Assembly: GCA_964617825.1 (NCBI GenBank)
Contig: CAZTWL010000004.1
Location: 92,093-156,092 of the forward strand
Direction: 5' to 3'
DNA: 64,000 nt
From: VSJD01 sp964617825
Lineage (GTDB): Bacteria; Verrucomicrobiota; Kiritimatiellia; JAAZAB01
In this document: positions 40,894 to 53,100 of the stretch, piece by piece
How the letters are laid out: each line of letters starts with the position of its first letter
How positions within the stretch are numbered: position 1 is the stretch's first letter
Position numbers and translations under genes: made by a program
Notes under the pieces: generated by a model
What the model was told of the DNA's origin: nothing
What the model saw: the letters and a program-made list of their open reading frames with translations, nothing else
Databases searched by the model: none

Positions 40894-43119
40894 TTATTTA
40901 TCCCGAACGGTAATCTTCACGACCTTGATATCTCCGGGACCAACGTCAATGAAAAACGATTTCCCATCCCGATCCCAGGCTATATCCTCTTCCGCCCGCA
41001 ACTCCCGTACGCCGCCTACCGCCAGCTTGCGCATATTCACGGCAACTCGTGCAGTCGCAGCGGAATTCAAGCGCTCTGGCGTCAGCACGAATTTACTGAC
41101 ACCCTTGTTGTTGATCAAATAGACCCACCAGCCGTCAGCTACTTTGTTCAATCCGTATTCGATATCCCCTTTAACTTCAACCGGCAGCGCTTCCTGCACG
41201 ATTTGCTGCATAAGCAATTGGACCAACGGATGCTGGCGCGCTTTCATGGCTCTAATGTATGCATCGATGTTTATATCGCAAAAGCTCTTGCGCGGCAGCA
41301 TAAAATCCACTCCCGTCAAAACGACCCGCCCTGAACCATATTGGTTCACGCTCGCCAATATGCCACCCTTGCCATCAAGCCAAAGCGGTTTTGCCCCATT
41401 CAACTCTATTTGCTCGTAATCATAAGGTTCGCTTAATACGGCCGAATGGCAACCACCTGCAACCTTGATCGCGCCATCCGTTCCACACACTATCCCTGAC
41501 CGCTTGGCCCCGACAAAATCCTCCGGCAGCGTATCGCCGAACTGCCTGATGTTGACGACGAGCGTTCCTCCTTTTTTCACATACTTCATCAGCCGTTTTG
41601 CCAACGGCTTGTCGATCTTGAATCCGCCCAGCAGAATGGCCACCTTGTAATTCATTAAAACATCCAACGCCACCACGCCATGCGGCGGATTCGGCAGGAT
41701 CACATCGTAAATATCGCCATACGGGCTGTTTGCCAGGCAACCTTCCAGACCTTCCGACAATTTGTCTGAAAATGGGACCAGGGTATAGGTGAAGGCGTCA
41801 ATCATGGAATCCGGCCGCTCCATTGGGAAATAAGACCAGGGGCTACCGCCCCATTGCGCATATCCCTGGTTAAACGGAATCAGGAGCGCCACCGGCGCGT
41901 AGCTTACACCGCGATCGGGATGACGTTGCGCGAACGCATATAGTTCCTTCAGATCCTCGCCGAACGGCGAAAGTTCGTAACCGTCTTTCTTGTTATGGTT
42001 TTTGAATTGCCAATAGGCATAGGGATAGGTTTCGGGTTGCACCATGCTTGCCCCGGCCAGGTATCCCAAATAGAAATCCCGACGGTGCAATGAAGGCGAC
42101 ATGCCGCAGGTCGGACCGTAGACATCGCCATTCCCGACAAACGTGGGGGCATCATTGGTAGTCAGAAAATAAGGGAACACATTCGACCGGTATTTTCCAT
42201 TTTCCTCATTACCATTATAGCATACGGCTATATACCAACTCCAAAACTTGAGATATTGCCGGGCTGCCCCGCGGGCAAAAAACATCGAAACCTGGTGCCG
42301 GTAGGGCCCGGTATTGGTAGTTTCCATGATTGCGCCCGCTGAGCCCCATTCCAGAGGATAGTGGTCCCAGCACCACCCGCCCCGCAAAAAAAGCATTTTT
42401 TCAGGATCGTCAAAGCAATATTTTCTGGCCGCCAGATAACATTCACGTAGGGCGGCCAGGGCATGGTCGCGATCCTTGGATGCCGGCGCAAAAATGTCCC
42501 GCATGCGGTTGACGACGTCATCCGACATCCCCCATTTGCGGAGAAGTTTTACGCTTTCATTGACGTCCCGCCTCAGGTAGCCCATAAAATCGCTATCCCA
42601 TTCCGCGCCGGCCATGAATCCCAGGAAATTAGGATGCTCCTTTTTCCATTTCCGATAGCCTTTCTTCTCAACCTGAAAGGATTGCTGACAGGCCAAAAAG
42701 GGGCGGCTGCTTAGAACAAATGGCACCCCCATGTCGGGATCCATGTTCTGCAATTTTGCATCGTTCATCAGAAGGACGCCGTCGTTTGTGCTCAGTAGTC
42801 CGTCACGGACGTGATAACAAGGCACCGCGTCATGGACCATGGCCTCGTTCGAATAGGCATAACGTTCCTGCGGATTGTAGCGCAATTCCCGGGGACGATT
42901 GTCCGATTTCAAGTATAGATATCTGCCCAGCACATTCCAGAATCTCCGCCCCATGATTTCCGGCGGCGCCAGTTTGGCGCTCACATCGTAATCCTGCCTT
43001 GCCACAATTCTCTCTGGTTTCGCGCAATCGTCCGCCGGCGCGGCGTCCAGGATTAAAGCTGTCGGCACCTGTAAAGCCACGATCAGCATCACGGCTAATT
43101 TTATGTCCAAACAATGCAC
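40894..43119 (-). CDS. Family X protein 3: large exported putative glycosidase
   Basis: A 741-residue member of the same three-paralogue family. I start it at a GTG with AGGA eight bases upstream, which gives a normal signal peptide (hydrophobic core LAVMLIVALQV, cut near DAAPA). A TTG seven codons earlier would put a charged stretch in front. Landmarks are GAEWDSD, WCWDHYPLEWGSA and MERPDSMIDAF. The first acid of the GDE triplet seen in the other two copies is alanine here, so the glutamate and the DSD acids are the better catalytic candidates. It is the leftmost gene next to the regulator and is divergent from it across a 190-base control region. Confidence 0.77.
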   Translation of the reverse strand: MHCLDIKLAVMLIVALQVPTALILDAAPADDCAKPERIVARQDYDVSAKLAPPEIMGRRFWNVLGRYLYLKSDNRPRELRYNPQERYAYSNEAMVHDAVPCYHVRDGLLSTNDGVLLMNDAKLQNMDPDMGVPFVLSSRPFLACQQSFQVEKKGYRKWKKEHPNFLGFMAGAEWDSDFMGYLRRDVNESVKLLRKWGMSDDVVNRMRDIFAPASKDRDHALAALRECYLAARKYCFDDPEKMLFLRGGWCWDHYPLEWGSAGAIMETTNTGPYRHQVSMFFARGAARQYLKFWSWYIAVCYNGNEENGKYRSNVFPYFLTTNDAPTFVGNGDVYGPTCGMSPSLHRRDFYLGYLAGASMVQPETYPYAYWQFKNHNKKDGYELSPFGEDLKELYAFAQRHPDRGVSYAPVALLIPFNQGYAQWGGSPWSYFPMERPDSMIDAFTYTLVPFSDKLSEGLEGCLANSPYGDIYDVILPNPPHGVVALDVLMNYKVAILLGGFKIDKPLAKRLMKYVKKGGTLVVNIRQFGDTLPEDFVGAKRSGIVCGTDGAIKVAGGCHSAVLSEPYDYEQIELNGAKPLWLDGKGGILASVNQYGSGRVVLTGVDFMLPRKSFCDINIDAYIRAMKARQHPLVQLLMQQIVQEALPVEVKGDIEYGLNKVADGWWVYLINNKGVSKFVLTPERLNSAATARVAVNMRKLAVGGVRELRAEEDIAWDRDGKSFFIDVGPGDIKVVKITVRDK

Positions 43120-43167
43120 GCCGTCTTTCCTTTCTTTCAATTTGCTGCGAAAAGCGTCATTATACCG

Positions 43168-43211
43168 ACGATTGTTTTCATGCTATCGGTTCTAAAGAAC
43201 AAAGCAATCGT
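43168..43211. promoter_or_regulatory. Long inverted repeat in the divergent control region
   Basis: ACGATTGTTT (43168-43177) and AAGCAATCGT (43202-43211) form a 10-bp inverted repeat with one mismatch and a 24-base gap, about 50 bases upstream of the family X start. Its location between the AraC-type regulator and a catabolic gene makes it a candidate operator; the binding protein is not shown. Confidence 0.4.
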
Positions 43212-43229
43212 TCGTGTTTGGATATTTGG

Positions 43230-43242
43230 ACAAATAATTTGT
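43230..43242. promoter_or_regulatory. Perfect palindrome ACAAATAATTTGT
   Basis: A 6-1-6 perfect palindrome lies in the centre of the divergent region between the family X gene and the AraC-type regulator gene. It is a candidate site for a dimeric regulator. AT-rich palindromes can arise by chance, so confidence is modest. Confidence 0.35.
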
Positions 43243-43247
43243 ACGAC

Positions 43248-43294
43248 TGATCAACGCCCTCTTTTCCAAAACAATTATTCGGCTTTGATCAACG
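43248..43294 (+). promoter_or_regulatory. Direct repeats TGATCAACG, candidate AraC-type half-sites
   Basis: TGATCAACG occurs at 43248-43256 and again at 43286-43294, 38 bases start to start, the second ending 19 bases before the regulator's ATG. AraC-family proteins typically bind tandem direct repeats, so these are plausible autoregulatory sites. Confidence 0.45.
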
Positions 43295-43313
43295 TTAAGC
43301 GACAGGAATCGAC

Positions 43314-44195
43314 ATGGCAGACTTATCCATGGCCGGCGCAGTCAAGCGCTATTCTTATTTGTTGTCCGATCGCATCCCTTTCAGCGGCGAATATTACCCG
43401 CGGAAAACGGCGCCAACTGTCGTTTATGACATGCATTATCCGCTGGAATTGATAATTATGCTCAAGGGGCGCTGGCGCCGCTATTATCCCGGCTGGGCAA
43501 TGGAGATGACGGCGGGCGAAGTATCCTTCTGCGGCATGTGGGAAAGCCATGGAATCAAAACCAGCCGCAACGAGTCTTGCGATATTTTTGTCCTGATTAT
43601 CTGGCCCGCATTGGTCGCGCGCTTATTCTGCCCGGAAGCTCCCGACTTCAACTGGATGGCGCCGTTTATCGCCCCACCCCAGAAACGCCCCAGGGTGCCG
43701 GCGCATCAGCGGCGCTATTTTATCGATCTGGGATACAGATTTGTGGCGGCCATGAAGGAACCGCCGGCATTGCGCCTGGTCTGGTTCCGTATTTTGCTGA
43801 TGGAATGTCTTTTGACCTTGAGCAAAACCTGGCGCATGCCGGCCGTATTGAAGGCGGCGAACCCGCCTTTCCAGCAGCTTAATCCGGCCATCGAACTGGT
43901 ATTCGGCTCACAGCGATTTATTCCGAGCGCACAGGCGGCCACCGCCTGCGGCATGAGCCGGCTTCAATTCACGCGTTTTTTCAGGGCCAATATGGGCATC
44001 AGTTTTGCAGACTTTTCACTGCGTCACAAGCTGGACCAGGCCCTGGGTCAAATGCTCTCCAGCACCGCTCCGCTCAAATCGATCGCCCGCGAGTGCGGCT
44101 TTGCAGACGAAAGTCATTTCCACCGGGTCTTCACTCGCCAGTATCGTTGCAGCCCCATCGCGTATCGCACGAAGCATGCCAACCCGCCCAAATAG
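43314..44195 (+). CDS. AraC-family transcriptional regulator
   Basis: A 293-residue regulator with an N-terminal cupin-like sensor (about 30-110, with YPLELIIMLKGRWRRYYPG, typical of AraC arm/ligand pockets). Its C-terminal double helix-turn-helix covers about 195-290: AATACGMSRLQFTRFFRANMG is helix-turn-helix one, then SIARECGFADESHFHRVFTRQY is the conserved second half. It is the only plus-strand gene between 19 and 64 kb and sits between the two arms of the glycan locus. It probably senses a released sugar and controls the divergent family X gene and perhaps the whole locus. AGGA lies six bases before the ATG. Confidence 0.93.
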   Translation: MADLSMAGAVKRYSYLLSDRIPFSGEYYPRKTAPTVVYDMHYPLELIIMLKGRWRRYYPGWAMEMTAGEVSFCGMWESHGIKTSRNESCDIFVLIIWPALVARLFCPEAPDFNWMAPFIAPPQKRPRVPAHQRRYFIDLGYRFVAAMKEPPALRLVWFRILLMECLLTLSKTWRMPAVLKAANPPFQQLNPAIELVFGSQRFIPSAQAATACGMSRLQFTRFFRANMGISFADFSLRHKLDQALGQMLSSTAPLKSIARECGFADESHFHRVFTRQYRCSPIAYRTKHANPPK

Positions 44196-47100
44196 ACCGA
44201 TGGCCGGCAGGGCGCCTGCTATTTCAAGGCATGCGCGTCTGTGGCCATGACGGTGATTTGCGCCCTGGGGGCCAGTGCCTCCCCCACATTGTCGCCGGCG
44301 ACAACCAGGAGATTCTTGCCGGAATTCAACTCCGGATGCGCCCCTTGCGGCGCGATCGACCTGATCAGTTCGCCGGTCGGCCGATACAATTTGCAGTCAT
44401 CCAGCGCATTGAATTCGAGATACTGGCCGGGCTCCATTTCCACCGGAAATACGATCTCTGCGCCATTAACGCGCACGCGCGGATTGCGCAAATTGATCAG
44501 TTTCAGCGGCAGCGCCCTGACGGGGCTGATCGAACATTGCACGGATTTGCCCGGCGGCAGATTGTTATACCAAAGGCTGAACGAAGCGATCTGATCGACA
44601 GCGCAATGACCGCTGAAGATATGATAGGGCGCACGATAAAGATGCCGGCTGCTGGCAACCAGCGCTTCCATTTCTTCCGGATCGTCCGGAAATTCCATGA
44701 GTGAATTTTTGTAGGAAACATAAGGCCAACAATATTTGGCAAAGTGGTCCGTATCCGGCTCGACCAAAGCGAAATATTTCCAACCTTTGAAGTCGATCGT
44801 CACGCAGCGGTCCGTGTATGACGTGCTGGCATATTCCGGACAGAGCAGCTGAAAGTTCAAAACTTCCCGCTGCCCATCGCCGTGGATCCATACGCCCAAG
44901 GCATCGGTTCCTGCCAGGCTTTTAAGGGGAATATATTTCCGCCCGATCATGGCCCATGCGCCGGACCGGCCTTTGCCGCAGTTGAGCGCCGTGAAATCGG
45001 CGCTGCATTCGCCGCATTTGACCCGATCGGATGTCAGGCACAGATCGGAGCGGACATTGGCACTATCGGCATGTTCCGTAAACTCCTTGATATCGGCATA
45101 GTCCGTCAGGCAGACAGTGCCCGGCGCATCATACGCAACCGCTGCAGGCAGGGCTTCCAGGCGCATACGGAATGGTTGCCGATCGAAACGATTCAGCGTC
45201 TGCACCCGTGCGCCTTCAGGGGACACGCCAACTTTGGCTTTGATATATTCGGCAGGATGGAAGAGCCAATTGCCGGCCGAATCCGGTTTCAAGATGCACT
45301 CAACGCCCGGTTTGCGCAATTCGGCCTTGATGCTTGCCGGCACTTTGCCAGCATGACGAAGCTGCTCATAGCGGCCGATGATCTCAACCTTTTTCCGGAT
45401 CGTTTCGTTCTGTTTGGGATAATCCGGCCAGATGCCTCCCAGTGAAAAGCACACGTCGGTGGCCAGGGCCTTGCCCGCCAGATATTCAATATCGTCCGTA
45501 AATTGCGTTTCGCTATAAACCGACAATTTACCGGCATCATGCCAGCCCTCGGCCCGGCTCCACTTCATCCTCTGGTTCGCGTACCACCATCCCAGATGGC
45601 CGGGCATGAACATGCGTCGATCCCGGTCATTGCTGGCCACGTGACAGTCAATGAAACGTTTGAAACCTCGCTGCGGCGCATCCCAAGCCCCTACCCGCGA
45701 GCGGACATACCAGAGATGATGGTGAAAAGTCGCCATCTCCATCAGTGCCGGCTTCTTCAGGCGCTTAAAAAGCTCATGGGCAAACTTGCCGCCATAATGC
45801 CAACCGTTACGGCGTCCATTCACCGATGCCTCACCATCGAGGGCGTCCAGATAAATCATGTCAAAACCGCAATAATTATAAAACGCCGCATTCCGTTCGG
45901 CGACCTCCGTGAATAACGTGGACTCGCCGTCCGGTATAAACAGCCCAAAACATTCCTTCAAATGATAAACTTTGGCGCCTTTGACATGAGCGCTTTTCTG
46001 CGTCCCATTAGCTCCGCGCTCACACTTGCAAAATCCGAAGGGTTTCCGCTTATCGACTCCGGAATATTTGACAAGTTCATCGTCGATCTGCAGCGTCACG
46101 CCATTTTGCAAGATATCCAGTTTCGGCAGATATTCCCTAAGCACCGCGGACATATCTTCGGTCGATTCGATCACGGGAATAGCATCGGTTTCCGCATCGA
46201 TCGTCGCCGCCAGAGTAAAGGCCGCATCCTTTGCCAGTCGCGGATCGGGCTTGGGCGTAACCCAAGCGCATTTTTTATCGATGCAGAACGAGTAGTTGTG
46301 CAGCACAGCCGCAATGCCGGCCGCATGCAGCTTGTCGATTACCGCCTTGATGCTATCCCAACCCCGCGGATGCAGTTCCGGATTCGCCTCGCAATCTCCA
46401 AAGCGGAACGATTTGGCCTCAGCGCCATGGAATTCGATCTGCGTAAACCCAAGGCTGTGCATCATTTCAATCCACTGGTCAACGTTATGCTCGCCGATAT
46501 CGCCCAAGTCGAACACGAACGACCCCTTGCTCATGGGAGTATCCAGAGCATATGGCCCGCCGACAGGCGAATGAGGCAAATCGTCCGCCGCTTTCACAAC
46601 CGTTTTGATCAGGGCGCGCATTTCAGCAGGCTGGCACCCAAGGACCGCCGCCTTGGCCCCGACAATTCCAAACAAACGGCACCCAATTGCCCGCAGGCGA
46701 TGGTTCAACCCCGGCATTTCCGGCACATCGGTTTGCAGGTTCAATGCCAGCGCGCAGCCCGCAAAGGCTTCGTCAAATGTTCCCGCCAGCTTCAGGTAAA
46801 TATTGGCAAACACCAATTCGTCGATCTGAGGGTCGCTGACTTTGGCAACCTCAAAAACGAAATATTGATCTTTGACAGCAACCGTGAATTCCACGCGGAC
46901 ATCCGATCGATCGAAATCGACTTGAATGCCGTTGGCGGTCCGCTGAATACTGCTGGCCGCATAGCGCTGTTCGCCCTTCCGAACATATGCAAAGGGCGCC
47001 TTTTTCTTTCGATCGCAATAATTTTTGCCGGTGCCTTTATCAATGAAACCGGTTGTCAGGCCATTAACATCCAATTGCAGACTGAGGTATTTATTTGAAA

Positions 47101-50100
47101 ACTCGACCTTTTGCATATGTCTCCTTTGATATTGAGCGAGCGATTCATTCTTATGTGTTCTTGCAACCAACCCCATTGAATTCAGCAACCTAACCGCTTC
47201 AGGCCGGCTTGCTGGTGCGCGCAGCATTGATACACTCGATGATGGCGGAGCCGCTGACACGGATATTGATGTATCCCGACTCATACGGGACAAATTCGAA
47301 ACGGAAGGGACAGGCCTTGGGCGTCTCGGTGATCTGCCAAGGCGCGGTTTCGTGCTTGATCTCGTGCCCGAAACCGCGGGTATCACCGGGAGCCCGAACG
47401 CAAGTGCTTGTCCATATCGTCAACTTGCCTTTCCCGGATGCCACAATCTCGCCAATCACTTCGGTGGCGCACACCGACCGAGGAACCGTCATGTACGAAT
47501 ACATAAGGTCCTTCAATTCGACCCGATTTCGGTTGCACTTTCCGGGAATCAGGGTCGCCAGATTATACCCCCACCCTTGCGGGAACTTAATGCCGGTTTT
47601 TTCATCCGTGGCAATTCGTTCGAAGTTACCGTTGAAAACGGCGCTTTTGCCGATCAGCGCGCGCCGGAAGCGCGTTTGCTCATGCGGCGGCGTGCCGTCC
47701 AGCCCGCTGAACTCCTCGGTCTTGGGCGGCTGTAGATTACGGCAGGAGCGAGTGAAATGCATTTGCCAGACCTGCCCGTCGGCGATTTTTGTCCCCATGG
47801 ATTCCGCGGGGATGCGGACTTCAATCACATAACGGTCTTTGAAAACTTTGGTCTTGATATCGGCCTTGGAGTCGAATTCCAAGGAACGCACCTTGGCATC
47901 ATAGAATGTACCGATGCTGTTTATTATCCAGTGATAATAATCGGCATTCGGCGGCATCAGGAAAATTTCCACCTCATCATCCTTCCAAACCTCACCGTCG
48001 CGCTCTTTAATCTCGGCCTTGAGCGCCGACCAGGCATGTTCGGTCATCGCTTCGATCCCGATATACCAGTTGTCGGCATCATAAAGAACCTTGACGCGCG
48101 TCTCTTCAACCGGCTCATTTCCCTCTTCCGTTAAAAACCCGGTTACCAGAGGAGCCTTGCGCCAGTCTTCTTCATCCAGGACGCCGTCAACGACAATCCG
48201 GCCCTCAAGATTACGCACGGGGATATCGTTCTGCCCCGACCGCTGTTTTTTGATCTTTTCAGCCTCTTTTTCCCATAATTCCTTCAAGAAGCTGCGGTCA
48301 ACGCCGATTCGATTTTTCAGGATCGCATCGTTCCCGGCCAGCTTGTCGGCTTCATCCAGATAGCCAATGAGGCGCTTTTCGGCGCCGTCAACGGTCAAAC
48401 AGTAAGCAATCCGGCAGGGACCGCCGTAGGCGGCATGACCGGGGGCGCTTTCCCATAATTCGCGCCGATAGGCCTGATATTTTTTCATCGGTTCTGCGGC
48501 GATTCCATAGAATTTATCGTAAGCATCAAGCATGAGCTTGTCGACATCGAGAGAAGCATCCCACAGCATTTTTGCCGCAACATAATAGAACTGCCAGTTG
48601 CTGGACAAAACCGGCAAATTTTTGTTGGTGCAATCTTCAATCCAATGGTCCAAGGCAATTCTTTTATAAAGCTTGATGTCCTCGGCAAGGGTATATTCCA
48701 TAGGCGCATAGGGCGATTGCGAATAGGCATAATAGTCGAAGATGCCCACTCGCGGACACTTTTCCTGCCACGCCATGAGTTCTTTGAAAAACTTGACGTT
48801 GCACTCGCTTTTGGGATCGTCCAGACGGTGGACGTAACAACGCTGGTGCGGGCAGTAAGTGCCGCTCACGCGCTTATCGTAGCGTATATCCGGATCGGTC
48901 GGCAAGTCGCGGAAGCAAGAATACATGTCGAAGGACAACTCCGCCTGCGGGTTGCGTTTCAGAATTTGATCCGCAACCAGGCTTGAGAAGCGATGCGCCA
49001 CGTTGGGCACCGTAAACTTGCCGTTATATGTCCCCATTCGCATGCATTCGGGACAGTGGCACCAGCATTCGAATGTTGAATCATGATAGGCGATCGAATA
49101 GCTGGCGCCGTAGGACGCCATTGCCAGCGCATAATCCGCCACCATCTTCTGAACATCGGGATTTGCCAGGCAACGCTGCGAACGCTCTTCGCAGACACGC
49201 TTGCCATCTTTCAATGGGAAATATTCCGGATGGGTGGCAAAAAGTTTCTTCGGAACAGCCGCTTCGAAAGTCATGTGCCCGCCACCGCCAATCGAATGAT
49301 TTCCGCATTCATAAAAATCCAGATCGTCGCGACTGAGATTGTTGTACTGGTATGACGAACCGAACTGGATTTTATTCCGCACCTGCCAGACGCGCACTTC
49401 TTCCATAGTCCAAGGCTTAACCGATTGCTCCCAGCAGTTTATAAAACGTCCATTGATCGACGGCGCCTCGAACTCGTCGATTTCCCCTAACTTGATATCC
49501 GGCGATTTCGGGCAATATTCGCCGTCGGCTCCGGGCTGAAACCAGCGCACGCCAAGATACTTCTCGATAAAGGTATAGGCGCCATATAGCACGCCAATCG
49601 GCTTTTTGGCGCCAATAACGATCCGATTGCCGTCAGTCTTGATATAAAACGCCTCGTCACTGGCGGCTTCGACTAATTTTGCATACATCACCGGCGGCAT
49701 AAGATACTTGCCGTTTTCCAGGGTAACCGGCAATATTTCGATAAAATCGGGATTATCGTTGATCCGGAAATGAATGGCCGGATAGGTCGCCCGCGCCATA
49801 CTTGCCCCGGAGATTTTTTTGACATAATCCTGAATCTCCTTGGCCGCGCGGAATTCCGGCGCGGACGGGCGCGGGTTCATCTGGATCCGCGCATCGGTCT
49901 TGCCCCCGGTCACCAACTGATAATCGCGGGCAAAACCGTCAAGCGCAATCATGGTCAACACGAGCATGCCAATCGCTTTGATGTTCATCCTGATTTTTCT
50001 CCTTTGCATTAAATACCGAAGACTTCCGGTTTTAGATCAATTTCCAATATGTTGCGAATTTTGACAATATCCGGATTACAAAACTTTTTACGGGCGGCAA

Positions 50101-53100
50101 GTTCACCGTCGCCCATAAAGCAATAATCGCCATTCCCGCTACGCCCTTCTTCCAGCAAGGCCGCCGGATTGCTCACACGACCTTCGATGGCGCCGATGGA
50201 TGCGGGCACATATCTGGTTTTTCCATTATCGATTTCAAGGTATGAAATCCACAGACCAACATACCCCCAGGCTTCAATGCGGACAGCCTGCGGAATTCGA
50301 CTCGTATACAGCGGATAAAAACATCGCGAACGGCTGGCCGCACCGGAGCCGACTTTCTGCCATTCGTCGTTATCCTGATATCTTACAAAAAAATCGACGT
50401 TGGACGCGTCTTCCGGGAATGTTACCTTTAAAAGCGCCTTTACTTTCCGCGCCTCTTCCGACGCACGCGCCAGCATCTGGATAATGGAATCCAAATACGA
50501 ATCGGTCTGGCACGGAATCACACCTTTGCGGTGCCGTTCCCACTGTTGGCGGCGTCGAGTCTTTACGGTCTTCAGGCGACCGATGCAAAGCCCGACCTTT
50601 TTATCCAACATGATCCATTGCGACGCATTGTTCCCCGGCGCATACAGCGCCGTCATCAATTCCCGCAATTCATAATAAATCGACTCAACCTCCGCGCATA
50701 TCGCCATATCCTCCAACACATCATGATGCAACCGTGCACGCGCCGCCGGCACACTTGATTGCAGAGCAGTTTGCGAAGCATTGACCATAAGCTTGCGCGC
50801 ATATTCCTGATCGCTTAACGGCCCCCGCAAATACGCTTGCGGAGAGTTTGACAACACAATATCCCTGAAATGGAGCAGTCCCTTGATCAGATTGAGTTGG
50901 TCTTTGCGGACGCATCCGGTCGTCTCCTGCACGGCTCGGTCCAGCAATACGCTATCGGCCATAGCCTTGTATTTTCCGCTCCAAAGCTTGCCGGCATAGG
51001 CAATCGTCGGATAATCCGAATGGAGCATCAGACCATGCATGCCCCAGACCGTAAGCAATGCGCCCAAGGGCTTCCTGGCCATGGCATATGCGCTGAACGT
51101 CTCCACGTTCCGGCTGGAATTGGCCCACGGCGCAAAAATATATTTAAAGCCCAGCTTGTCGTAAAGGGCGCAAATATCCGTCTGCGGACCTCCAGTATGA
51201 CCGGACGGACGCACAATCAGTGGTTCGTAATGCCAGGCGCACATGATGATGTCTTTCGGAATCTTCGCCAGCGCCTGCGGATAGATATCGAACAAATCGT
51301 CCCAGATAATCATTTTCTTCTTCAGCTTCCGGGCAACGATCCCATGGATATCGAGCAATTGCTTCGTAAAGATGTCCGCCTGGGTTTCGGTTTCCAGGCG
51401 CTTTTTGCATAAGTCGCAGTAGCCGATATCCCAGGCCTCGTCGAATCCGGCATGAAAATATTCCGAGGGAAAGAGCTCCGCCACTTCCGTCAGGTAGTTT
51501 TCGAGAAACGCATGCGTTTCTTGCAGGGAAGGACAGAACACCTGCTTAACTTTTGAAAATCGCCCCTCGATTCCCCCTCTTAATTCCGCCAGATGCTCGA
51601 CTTCTGGACAACTCAGAAACTGTTCGACATGCCCGAACGCCTCGACGATCGGCATGACCTCCACGTTCTTTTTGGCCGCATAATCCACGATGATCCGCAT
51701 ATCGTCCGGAGAATAGGATCCGCTCGCGCTCTTGTACGGGAACGACTTTGTTCGAATGCACGATTTGAGGTGCAGGGCCAGGCAATTGAAATCATATTTG
51801 GCTGCAAAGTCAACGAATGACCGTATGTAACCCATATTTTCAGGCTGATTGGCAATATCCAGTTGGATGCCGCGAAATTCAAGCTGGCATTGATTGCGGT
51901 ATTTCATTGTTGCCTCCCGTGATTGTCTGCTTCGAAAGCGACGGCAAATCTCCGGCAAAGCTGCCCGATTTTCAGGTCGTTACTGTTCAAGATTGGAATG
52001 CGCGTTTAAATCAGGCCTTTGTTTTTCATCCACTCGATATTTTCGCCGAGACCGGCATCGAGCTGAATTTCCGGACGCCATCCCAAATCGCGCTCGGCCT
52101 TCGCGATGGACGCGCACATGTGCTGGGTGGCGAATTTCATGCCGCGCTCACTGGTGATTTTGGGAAATCGCGCCAGGATTTCACCGACCGGGACATATTC
52201 AAGATTGGGTTGCACGCCCATGACACGCGCAATTACGCCGACGTAGTCTTTCATCATCAGCGCGCATGGCCCGCAAATGTTGTAAATCTGTCCGATCGAA
52301 TCCGGCCATTCGGCTGCATGCAGAAAAGCCCTGCCCAGGTCTTTGACATGCCCCGGATGGAGCAGCGCGCGCCCCTCGTTGGGCAGCGGAATCTTCTCTC
52401 CATCGCGCAGCATTCGAAAAAATTCAGGAGAACGTCCGCCCCATCCTTCCAATGGCACGTCACCCGGCCCATAAATATTGCTCATGCGTAAAATCGTTCC
52501 AGGAAATCCGCGCTCTTGAAACGCGCGCAAAACGACCTGATCCTGCTTGATTTTGTAATTAAACACAATGTATTCGCCTTCATATTCGGCCAGCGGTTGC
52601 GATTCGAGCGCCGGTATTTGCCGGGCATCCCCGTAGACGCCGATTGAGCCGGTATGAATAAAGTGGCCGACATGGGAGCCGACGGTTTCAACTACAAACT
52701 GCAGATCCTCATCGTTAAGGATCGTGTCCACAACGATATCCCAACGTCTGCTATTCAGCACCTTGGCAAACGCCGCACGATCGCCCTTGTCGCAGACAAT
52801 CTGTCCGGCGACTCCCGCCGACGACGTTTTGGTGCCGCGGTTCATTTCGTAAAGCTCATAGCCTTTGCGGATAAACGCATCGGCGATGGCATGCCCCAAA
52901 AAACGCGTCCCGCCGATCAACAATACTTTCGTCGCCATTCTTGCTTTCTCCTTATTTATCCTGCCGTCCGCCTTGCTGCACACGCAAGGCAACGTCCGTT
53001 CACGCCGGTGTGCGCTTTCTTGCGGCGTTAATACAATCGACCACGGCTTTACCATCCTTGACGTTGATGTAGATGTATCCCGTTTCGTATGGAAGCAGTC